Below, piece after piece: positions 42,901-50,470 of a stretch of 64,000 nucleotides of DNA. This DNA is from Rhynchopus euleeides (lineage: Eukaryota; Euglenozoa; Diplonemea; Diplonemida; Diplonemidae), in the NCBI GenBank assembly GCA_963210315.1, contig OY723273.1, forward strand, positions 2,232,001-2,296,000, in the 5' to 3' direction. Below the pieces are notes generated by a model. It did no database searches. It had not been told where the DNA came from and saw only the letters and a list, made by a program, of their open reading frames with translations. The first letter of the stretch is position 1. Every line of letters begins with the position of its first letter. The position numbers were made by a program, and so were the translations under genes.

Positions 42901-45213
42901 CAGATTGTCGCGCAGCGCATGGTTCCGGGAGGACCGTGGTTCACCAGCGAGACACATATCCCCGATGGCACAGTCACGGATGTCATCGCCCCACTCTAGT
43001 CCAGCAGCAGGGAGGGCGACCGAGATCGCGATGCCCACAGGGCCGAGGGCGTCAGCAGAGGATAGTGTCGGGTGTTCCTCGTACAGCACAGCGATTCGGT
43101 TCATCCTGTCCACCATGTGTGGGATGCGCACACACGTGTCGAAGAGATTGCACAGGATCCGGTAAGAGTTGGCTATCGCCGGATCTACACGGTGGGCCTT
43201 GTGCAGGATGGTGAGCATCGCGCCTGCACTGCGGGAGGGGTGCTTGACGCCGAGGATGCCTGTTGTGAGACGGCTTCGAAGACGCTGCGTCGCCGTCTTC
43301 GACAGAGGGGCAAACGCTCCGCCCGACACCGTGCTCGACACGACATTAGACGCCACAATTTCCGCCCGTTGTCGTGTGCTCAGCGGAGAGGTCGGAAGTC
43401 GCATGAGCAGGGGTTTATGGCTCTCGAGTCGCGCGTCGTTGCGGCGCACCTGCACCTTGTCAGAGACGCAGGCCTTTGCACCGAGGATCTTCGACGCTGT
43501 CTCAGTCGGGAGGATGTTGTCCTGAACACGCACCTGTCCCACGTATGGGTGTTGTCTCCTGAAACCCGACGAGCCCCTCGGGATCCCCATCGCCACCGTC
43601 TTCTTGACGTTGAGGGCCATGCCGGTGATGTTGCAGAAGCCTACCACGACATCGACAGCCTGCTGCACCGACGCCTCATCCTCCTGAGATACAAGCGTCC
43701 CATCGTCGGCGAAGGACTGCGAAGACACTGATGGCACGCGCACGTCGACGGCCTTGAACATGACCGAGAGGAGGGCGTTGATCAGGATGACCGATATAGG
43801 GCAGCCCTGCAGGATCCCGTTGGTCACCTCGAAGCGCCCGCCAACACCTAAGGGCAGCTTGAACCTTCTTTTCAGCCCACTGTACATCGTCTTGAGGGGG
43901 CGTAGGATGCGCTGGTGCAGCCCCATGGCCTCCGCCAGCTCCAAGACGAGCTTCTGGGGCACCCGGTCGAAGCACTTCTGGAAGTCCAGGGCCAGCAGGT
44001 ACAGCTGTTTGGAATCATCCAGGAGGGTCTCCTCAATCAGGGTCGTTAGCTCTATGAGGACATCCTCGCACCTATGCCCCTGGCGGAAGCCGTGCTGCGT
44101 GTCCAGGGCCCACGTCTCCTGCCACTTCATGATGTCGATGAGACGGCGGCACGCCCACAGGCGGTATACCGCACTGGTGACCGTGATAGGCCGGAGGTTC
44201 GTTGGCGAGAGGTCTTCGCTCTTCGGGATCAGCGACACCAGGGCCGTGAGCAGCCCCTTCGGCCATTTCCCCGTCCGTTCCACCAGGTTGAAGAAGGCAG
44301 CAAACCCGTCCATGAGAGGGAGGGGCAGCCGCTGCAGCTCGTCCATGCGCCATCCGTCGACACCACACGCAGCAGACTTCTTCTTCCTCCGCTTTAACAT
44401 TTCGAGCAGGTCGGAGCCGCTGATGTCTTCCACCTGCATAGGGTGTTCCTCGAACAGCCCGTCGTACTCCCGTGCGAAAGGCGCGAACTCCGGCTCCGCC
44501 CTGTCGCCCGTGTACATCCGGTGGATAGGTGCCCAGGCTTCCATGAGGATGGCGTCCATCTCCGACACCTTCGCCGTCAGCTCACCGTTCCCCTTCTTCA
44601 CCGTGTCGGCGGCTTGGCCCGGGCTACCCTTCAGGACAGTCACAAGGCTTTTGCGGTCGGAGACAAATCACAACAAATCACAACAAATCGTCAGCTGATT
44701 GAGGGTGTGATATGAGGGTTCTATCCAACAAGGATATCAAGGCGGCACTTTCAAAGTCCTGCCAAGGACAGCGCCACGTGGGTGTGTGCTTCTGATATAT
44801 GTTATGTCATCATGTGAACCCTCCCCAGCGTGTGCCAACATCCCTGACACGCTCACGAAAAGCATGACACGGAGAAAACAGGTGCCGAAACAACCTGCCG
44901 AGCACACGGGTGGTGCCACGTTGATCCACGCAGCGATCTCCCATGACAGGAAGCCTTGTCGCCACGGCAGAGTCGCCGCAGACTGTGGGAGAGGTGTCGC
45001 CAGTCACCTTGAGGTTGCAGTGTGTCATCAGGCTAAGACCCGTGCCCTCTTCACCTCCCCTGTTAGGTTGCTCCCATATCGTACAACAAATCACAACATT
45101 TGCCTTGTGATTTGTTGTGATCTGTTGTGATCGGGTGTCACACCCTCAATCAGCTGACGATCGGGTGTGATTTGTTGCGATTTGTTGTTTTTTTCCCCAG
45201 CCTGATTACCCCA
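39947..45213. mobile_element. Foldback composite II carrying a reverse-transcriptase gene
   Basis: Bounded by the same inverted termini as composite I: TGGGGTAATCAGGCTGGGGG at 39947 and the mirror ending at 45213. A left repeat arm (39975-40132) and right arms (44664-44690 and 45082-45180) flank a 4.5 kb reverse-transcriptase segment truncated at both ends by the arms. The linker at 44689-44776 matches 25812-25900. No clear target duplication; the left side abuts another element and the right side abuts a third copy of the terminus (45216-45235). Confidence 0.75.
40000..44643 (-). CDS. Reverse-transcriptase retroelement frame, copy 3 (1547 codons)
   Basis: One uninterrupted minus-strand frame, but truncated at both ends: no ATG until about residue 29, and the last 45 codons are translated foldback repeat. 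Residue numbers are from 44643. Reverse transcriptase at about 60-370: KKKSAACGVDGWR, SLIPKS, LRPITVTSAVYRL near 150, LALDFQKCFDRV, NGILQGCPISV, FADDGTLVSQ near 312. A Glu-rich linker at about 680-705 leads to a Cys/His finger near 731 (CVHC...DTPDHLWWAC), of the zinc-binding type often found after LINE reverse transcriptases. A second Cys/His cluster is at about 1045-1105, followed by an acidic Ser-rich stretch and a Ser/Pro-rich tail with GRRLPFSPS twice. No endonuclease is visible, probably lost with the 5' part. Its own mobility is doubtful; it may travel with the foldback element. Confidence 0.85.
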   Translation of the reverse strand: MTVLKGSPGQAADTVKKGNGELTAKVSEMDAILMEAWAPIHRMYTGDRAEPEFAPFAREYDGLFEEHPMQVEDISGSDLLEMLKRRKKKSAACGVDGWRMDELQRLPLPLMDGFAAFFNLVERTGKWPKGLLTALVSLIPKSEDLSPTNLRPITVTSAVYRLWACRRLIDIMKWQETWALDTQHGFRQGHRCEDVLIELTTLIEETLLDDSKQLYLLALDFQKCFDRVPQKLVLELAEAMGLHQRILRPLKTMYSGLKRRFKLPLGVGGRFEVTNGILQGCPISVILINALLSVMFKAVDVRVPSVSSQSFADDGTLVSQEDEASVQQAVDVVVGFCNITGMALNVKKTVAMGIPRGSSGFRRQHPYVGQVRVQDNILPTETASKILGAKACVSDKVQVRRNDARLESHKPLLMRLPTSPLSTRQRAEIVASNVVSSTVSGGAFAPLSKTATQRLRSRLTTGILGVKHPSRSAGAMLTILHKAHRVDPAIANSYRILCNLFDTCVRIPHMVDRMNRIAVLYEEHPTLSSADALGPVGIAISVALPAAGLEWGDDIRDCAIGDMCLAGEPRSSRNHALRDNLRRQGWKALAKHRPSFSGIENGVDYDRTNALRLETKDGNLSRALTVVLAGGVFFATRWGRNGAYVSGGRRATTDETSDSSSHAPSPSPAADAAMAGDEEDEEAEEEEECEYEEEEDEEQEDADLLGSQDSFDWDIVSNPAAEEADVRDPKLCVHCDGADSDTPDHLWWACSAFDSVRSQPQFEPLLQLDRSEWPPCLARYGVVPEGFQVDETLLHTLMGRIVLKRWELEAKMRRSGPLVHPWTAALSWPAETFDFDVSSIPEKPAARLWPYSAASLRAILAWLAALQWTKQGTVSNIELALDFEVFTGKALQPSERSARTSNPAMAERGNLLWTMMGCLKRLCDQLSLPTPWPARREDRVGSLCSVGAGEVWGGMTPRPVFAGGAETITALEASAEQACAAAGVDADGNIVRWGTNVFPDYTGIPRTTRASQWDGPRPPPPRSAIPVPVPRSLASTSLGPRKVCNAHSKPKCDECDTAKRNYALTIAACCRVHHHHADGLKVMCCETHHMTRCGTCANVKTCCAAGHHGRAPRVDQVASTDDDSSSCDDDSDSEGEEGSSGATEHDGDDADDAGSTSEEVPPSSVMDSDTTAAAAVKRTAIVLDASDEDSMGQDAVKRTAICLDHSDEGPSLWGAGIVCVRQPEWDMCASLLLLWPGVIEHLALHCPDDQPSEGELGSSAESSALTPREFPGFLFSPSPRMNTPASPTPRKMCAEHVTLDADESSGSQPDDARLAPPADTAPLPAPSPAPELVLHTDLLDGLQTPQTGSPPLPESATQRRSPSPYVGRRLPFSPSLPSESSVPRAQKRVAPIQETGASALGQRSFNNRRVEPQPPVSPGSPISASSLRPDEDSIMPPSELASPLPLSPAPSLVVDDSPGFQPVDTRLSPPSDTVSPPPPSPCQEPLVPLDPATPSLPDWQAETSSQKGHKSSQLVATNHNWPQQIATNRNKSQQITTNHNIWRCDLL

Positions 45214-45463
45214 ATGTGGTAATCAGGCTGGGGGAAAAAACCCCAAATATGAGAATGAAGGTGCAAACAGTGGCAGATCCTGCCCTCGGCATCGAACCCT
45301 CGAGCAAGGCCGTCTGCATAGTTGTCCTTCTGACAGTGTGCGACACACACAAGACTACAAGTGTCGATGCCTCACGCCCGGGCAAACAGTGGCACATCCT
45401 GCCCCTCAGTATCGAACCTGAGCACGTGTCTCGGGCTTGGGGAGGGAGCTGAGGGGCCCGAAA
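45214..45463. other. Intergenic DNA with a partial foldback terminus
   Basis: Starts with another copy of TGGTAATCAGGCTGGGGG. A phrase GCAAACAGTGGCAGATCCTG recurs about 95 bases on in diverged form (GCAAACAGTGGCACATCCTG), so the stretch holds a small tandem duplication. No gene. Confidence 0.55.
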
Positions 45464-45581
45464 GTGGGGCCCAGGCATGTAGCTTGGGGGGTCCAGCTGG
45501 TCTCGAGACCAGCAGTTGCCTATGTTGCTGGTCTGGGCAGAGCATATTATAGGGGGTCTAAACTGAGGCGATCCCTCACAT

Positions 45582-46531
45582 CAGGGGATAAGATAGGCCT
45601 GGTTTTCCGGTTTTCAAAACCAGGGTTTCCCGGTTTCCGGTTTTCTGAAGAAAAAAAAAAGGCCGATCGGGTTTTCGCCGGTTTTTGGGGAACCTTTGTG
45701 ACAGTCAACCAGTGGGAACTTTAGCCAAAAAAATATGGAAAGTGACCCCATCGTGATCCGCACGGAGCTCAAACAGTCAAAAGAAAGCAGAGAAGCAGAG
45801 AAAAGGAGCCCAGCGGGAGGCCCGGTGGGTGGTGATGTCCTCGTCATGCAGGTCTTCTCTGTGTGAAGCTTCGAGATACTCCGGTAGCTTGACCATTCCG
45901 ACCGCACCGTACTCCTTCTGGGCGGCTTGCCGAGCGCATGCACTCAATCTCGTTGCGATGCACACTGCCAAGGACCACCCTGTCATCCACGCAAGCTACG
46001 ACCTTGTCTCGAGCACGTTTGCCTTGCTGGGAATGGCACATGCAAACTCTGGTGTTTTCGGGTGTGCATGTCCGCTTTGGAGAGGATCGATGGCTTCGGG
46101 TTCTGGCGGGACCGCGATTTGTGCAGTGTTGGAGACACCCGCTGGTGCTCGCATGAGCGCACGTTGTGCACAGCGTCTGACTGACTGCCTCAAGGGGGTG
46201 GTCATGCAAGCTCGACCATGAAGGCAGTTGCCCTTCGTGAGGCGTACCAGCAGAGCAGCACCCTCGGGGGATTTGTCCTGATGCAGGGGCAGGGGGTGAT
46301 GCGAAGCCGCGCTCCGTCAGTACGTGGACGCATTGAAAGCTCAGTTCCGTCTCTTCGGGGAGCTGCGTGGAGCAACACGCCACGCTGTTCGGCAGAGCCT
46401 GGTCCAGCCGTGTTGGGTGTGATTCTGAGAGGGTTCGCGCGGGTCGCGCGCGCCGAAGGCGCGCGCGAAAAAATTTCAAAACCAGAAAAACCGGAAAACG
46501 GCGCCAGAAAAAAAGTCTATCTTATACCCTG
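45582..46531 (+). mobile_element. Nested hAT element with empty site preserved
   Basis: Ends CAGGGGATAAGATAG and CTATCTTATACCCTG, flanked by an exact duplication CCTCACAT (45574-45581, 46532-46539). The uninterrupted site survives in the neighbouring repeat near 48095-48110, where the same context reads CCTCACATTTAAGG. It contains a decayed transposase (next entry) and a GC-rich hairpin (46444-46472). Confidence 0.92.
45829..46200 (+). pseudogene. Decayed hAT transposase fragment
   Basis: In one frame, CRAHALNLVAMHTAKDHPVI (about 45925-45985) resembles the Cys-x-x-His-x-Leu-Asn-Leu-Val block of hAT transposases of the DUF4371 type. In another frame, about 130 bases on, VGDTRWCSHERTL (about 46128-46167) resembles their Asp-Thr-Arg-Trp block, in the expected order and spacing. 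A frameshift therefore separates the two. The rest is too decayed to follow. The assignment agrees with the 8-bp duplication of the element around it. Confidence 0.6.
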
Positions 46532-46532
46532 C

Positions 46533-48950
46533 CTCACATTTAAGGGAAAAAAAAAAGATTTCCGGGAAAAATCCGGGGGGTGGAAAACTGGTGGCGGCTG
46601 GGCAGCCTCGCAGATGAGAGTGGACTCATGCCCACAGACTGCGAGCAACTTACCCGACCGTTTTTCTGTCCAGTTTCTTTGTCAAACCCCGAGAAAACGC
46701 AGGCCGCGAAGGGACGGACGTTCACTACCGTGGCCTCCGGCGGCTGGGGGGCTCCGCCCCCCAGACCCCCCTGTGCTGTATACCTGTCTTGTACCCAAAC
46801 CTTTGAGGTTACATCAGAGAATGGAATGCAGACCATCAGACCCTCAGTAGCCTCAGGAGGAGGCAGCCAGCTCATGCAGAATCTGTACACCTGCAAGGAA
46901 CAGATGTTCACTACCGTGGCCTCCGGCGGCTGGGGGGCTCCGCCCCCCAGACCCCCCGTGGCTTGTGCCTGTATGCATACAAGTCCTTGCGCGTCCGATC
47001 GGTCCCGAAATCCATTTTTTGGACTTACCTCCGGCACCCGAGGCTGGACCCGAGCACGGATCCCTGAGAGAGGAACCGGGAGGTGACCCATTCAGTACAA
47101 GACTCGCTTGCCGGGGGGTCCGTCAAAAAATCGGGGAACGCCTCACATTTAAGCCCAAATGAGCGTAGATTTCGCCCCTATAAAATGCCCTGCTCACATT
47201 TAAGGGAAAAAAAAAGATTTCCGGGAAAAATCCGGGGTGGTGGTGGAAAACTGGTGGCGGCTGGGTAGCCTCGCAGATGAGATGGGTTCCGGTCAGACTG
47301 CGAGCAACTTACCCGACCGTTTTTCTGTCCAGTTTCTTTGTCAAACCCCGAGAAAACGCAGGTCGCGAAGGGACGGACGTTCACTACCGTGGCCTCCGGC
47401 GGCTGGGGGGCTCCGCCCCCCAGACCCCCCTGTGCCGTCTGCCTGTCTTATATCCAATACCCTTTGGGGTCAATTGGAGATGGAATACAGACCACCCCGG
47501 GAGGATGCAGGCAGCTCACAGAATCGTACGGTTACAAGGAACAGATGCTCACTACCGTGGCCTCCGGCGGCTGGGGGGCTCCGCCCCCCAGACCCCCCTG
47601 TGCTGTATACCTGTCTTGGATCAAACCCTTTGGGGTCCCATCAGGGAATGGGATGCAGCCCACCCTGTGTAGCCCCTGGAGGACGCAGCCAGCTCATGCA
47701 GAATCTGTACCCACGGAAGGAACAGCCCGGAATCTGTACGCCCGGAAGAAACAGATGTTCACTACCGTGGCCTCCGGCGGCTGGGGGGCTCCGCCCCCCA
47801 GACCCCCCTGTGGCATGTGCATGTATTGTATCCAAGTCCTTGCACGCCCGGGTCTGCGGCAGATCGGTCCCGAAATCCATTTTTTGGACTAACCTCCGGC
47901 ACCCGAGGTTGGACCCGATCACTGATCCCTGAGAGAGGAACCGGGAGGTGACCCATTCACCACAAGACTCGCTTGCCAGGGGGTCCGCCAAAAAATCGGG
48001 GAACGCCTCACATTTAAGCCCAAATGAGCGTAGATTTCGCCCCTATAAAATGCCCTGGGTCTGGGCAGAGCATTTTATAGGGGGTCTAAAGTGAGGCCAA
48101 TCCTCACATTTAAGGAAAAAAAAAAGATTTCCGGGAAAAAATCCGGGGGGGTGGAAAACTGGTGGCGGCTGGGCAGCCTCGCAGATGAGAGTGGACTCAT
48201 GCCCACAGACCGCGAGCAACTTACCCGACCGTTTTTCTGTCCAGTTTCTTTGTCAAACCCCGAGAAAACGCAGGCCGCGAAGGGACGGACGTTCACTACA
48301 GTGGCCTCCGGCGGCTGGGGGGCTCCGCCCCCCAGACCCCCCTGTGCCGTACGCCTGTCTTTAGTCACCCCAAACCCTTTGGGGTGACATCAGGGAATGG
48401 AATACAGACCACCCTCGGGAGGCAGGATCGTATGCCAGAGGAACAGATGCTCACTACCGTGGCCTCCGGCGGCTGGGGGGCTTCGCCCCCCAGACCCCCC
48501 TGTGCTGTATACCTATACCCAAACCCTTTGAGGTTACATCAGGGAATAGACTGCAGGCCACCCTCAGTAGCCTCAGGAGGACGCAGCAGCTCATGCAGAA
48601 TCTGTACACGCAAGGAACAGCCCGGAACGCCCGGAAGAAGCAGATGTTCACTACCGTGGCCTCCGGCGGCTGGGGGGCTCCGCCCCCCAGACCCCCCTGT
48701 GGCATGTGCCTGTATTGTATCCAAGTCCTTGCGCGCCCGGGTCTGCGGAAATCGGCCCCGAAATCTATTTTTTGGACTAACCTCCGGCACCCGAGGCTGG
48801 ACCCGATCACTGATCCCTGAGAGAGGAACCGGGAGGTGACCCATTCACCACAAGTCTCGCTTGCCGGGGGGTCCGTCAAAAAATCGGGGGACGCCTCACA
48901 TTTAAGCCCAAATGAGCGTAGATTTCGCCCCTATAAAATGCCCTGGGTCT
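46533..48950 (+). repeat. Three long direct repeats inside the 5 kb hAT element
   Basis: Three units (about 46533-47190, 47195-48057, 48096-48950) each start with CACATTTAAGG, A run and GATTTCCGGGAAAAA and end with AATGAGCGTAGATTTCGCCC then CTATAAAATGCCCTG. They differ in the number of internal hairpin-motif blocks, consistent with unequal exchange. Confidence 0.8.
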
Positions 48951-49215
48951 GGGGGGGAAAAAAAAAAAGTATAAATCCGGGAAACCCCAGAATTTTTTTT
49001 GGTGGGGGGGTTTTCCCTCACACCAAGCCGAAGATGTACCCTGCAGCAGGCCCGAACCACGAGGGCTTCGGCTCCCGAGGACTGCTTCCCGCGCAGGACT
49101 GGGTTCCGACCTGATGTCGGAGAGATCCACACCGTGTTCAGCCCGGAAGGAACAGATGTTCACTACCGTGGCCTCCGGCGGCTGGGGGGCTCCGCCCCCC
49201 AGACCCCCCTGTGGC
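46722..49215 (+). repeat. Nine copies of the hairpin motif
   Basis: Copies start near 46722, 46910, 47380, 47548, 47758, 48291, 48450, 48648 and 49157. Each reads TTCACTACCGTGGCCTCCGG, then CGGCTGGGGGGCTCCGCCCC and a C run. The stem GGGGGGC/GCCCCCC is kept in all but one (48478, GGGGGGCTTCGCCCCCC, where the loop changes but the stem stays). Confidence 0.85.
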
Positions 49216-49299
49216 TTGTGCTTGTCAATATGCGACTGTGGGGTTCTTCGCTACCGTCAAGTTTTCGTCAAAGTTCGGCGATTTCTTCCTATGCACATG

Positions 49300-50254
49300 G
49301 TTATCAACAGATCTTACCCCCTTTTCTTCCCGAAACCCGTCGAGCATGTCTTCGTCGTCGTAATTTTTTTTCTGTTAAGATCTTAGTGAAAAAAAGCACA
49401 AAAATTAAGATCTTAGTATTTTTTTCGAAGATCTTAGGTAAGATCTTAGTTTTTTTGCAAATATCCTTTCGTATTCTGGGTGCCTTGCCGAGCTCCACCT
49501 GTGAGCAGGTGTCGAACTCGTCGATCACATCTATCAGAGGTGCAGAAAGGTCGTAGGCCTTCACATTCGCCTGCTCCGGAATGTTGGCGGCAGCCCCCTT
49601 CTCAGCGATCCGTGCCGATGCCGCACGCCTCTCAACTGTGGAGGGAAGGGGCTGCCGTCCCTGCGTCTGTGGCACTGTGTCACTCCCAGGCCCCTGCTGT
49701 CGATTGCGGATCCGGAACTTCGCCACAGCCTCCGCCACCCCCCCCTTTGACCGCTTCAGGTTTCTGCCCTCTTCTTGCACTTCCCCATTCGCAAGCCTCG
49801 TGTAGATGCCCAGCTCCACAGCCTCGTCGACAAGCGCCGGCTTCCGGATGATGATTGTGGCGAGGCATGTTGGGGTGGGGTTTGCGGCAAGCAGCTCATC
49901 GGCGACAGCAAGACACACTCAGGAACAGGCACAGATTGCGATCAGGAGGGATTTGTGGGGGAGAAGGTAAGCTATGAAATGCAGTCACAACACCGTTCAG
50001 CCGCAACCGCTCTCAGTCAGTATATGTTTGCTGACGCCGTGCATTGTGTCGTACGCTGCCGGCAGGAAAAATCGTCCTGGGCCTCGTCAGGGAGTGTATC
50101 TCCAGTCAGTCAACAAGGAATATGGGGGAAAAACTAAGATCTTAGCTAAGATCTTAGTAAAAAATACCAAGATCTTAGGAAAATTGAAAATTTTACAAAG
50201 ATCTTTAAAAAAGCCGTTTTCCAGCCAACATCTTCGTAAAGATCTGTTGAAAAC
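49300..50254. mobile_element. Nested TIR element with CATG flanks
   Basis: Ends GTTATCAACAGATCTTAC and GTAAAGATCTGTTGAAAAC (mirror), flanked by CATG on both sides (49296-49299, 50255-50258). Subterminal arrays of AAGATCTTAG stand at both ends (49375-49460, 50133-50180). The 608-bp relative at 34641 lacks this insertion at the matching point. A 4-bp duplication fits Sola-type elements among others. It encloses an exon-like frame. Confidence 0.7.
49482..49918 (-). pseudogene. Exon-like captured fragment, unknown protein
   Basis: A minus-strand frame free of stops with ordinary protein composition (CLAVADELLAANPTPTCLAT at the start, LSAPLIDVIDEFDTC near the end). A pyrimidine-rich stretch ending in AG precedes it and GTGGAG follows near 49497, so it may be an internal exon of a host gene carried by the TIR element around it. 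No family recognised. It could also be a piece of an unknown transposase. Confidence 0.45.
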
Positions 50255-50470
50255 CATGTATGCATGCATAGGAAAAGCACCAACACACCGTTTTGGCACC
50301 GTAGCGAAGACCCACTGTGGCGCTGTGTACTCCGTGCCTCCGGACGCGCTCCGGAGAACCCGGTGTTCGGTCAGGACAAGATTTTGGGCGAAGCGCCGGA
50401 AAATTCCCCAGACCAGCAGAACCAGCAAAAATCTGAAAATCCAATTTCAAGCTACGTGCCTGGTGGGGCC

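Larger units (their letters stand above)
45472..50462 (+). mobile_element. hAT-like 5 kb element
   Basis: Ends CAGGCATGTAGCTTG and CAAGCTACGTGCCTG, flanked by an exact 8-bp duplication GTGGGGCC (45464-45471, 50463-50470). The interior holds three long direct repeats, nine copies of the GGGGGGCTCCGCCCCCC hairpin, a nested 950-bp hAT element and a nested 955-bp element with CATG flanks. I find no intact transposase of its own, so it probably moved with help from another copy. The 608-bp element at 34641 is its deletion derivative. Confidence 0.88.

Noticed and set aside
39940..45220. Target-site duplication for foldback composite II
   Set aside because: Left flank GTATTA and right flank ATGTGG do not match; both sides abut other repeats, so no claim is made.
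45270..45425. tRNA or tRNA-derived SINE on the minus strand (GGTTCGATGCC, GGTTCGATAC)
   Set aside because: The T-arm-like hairpin has an 8-base loop, and I found no matching acceptor, D or anticodon arms.
49480..49920. Plus-strand frames over the exon-like block
   Set aside because: The minus-strand frame is longer and has more protein-like composition; the plus frames are Pro/Ser-rich shadows.
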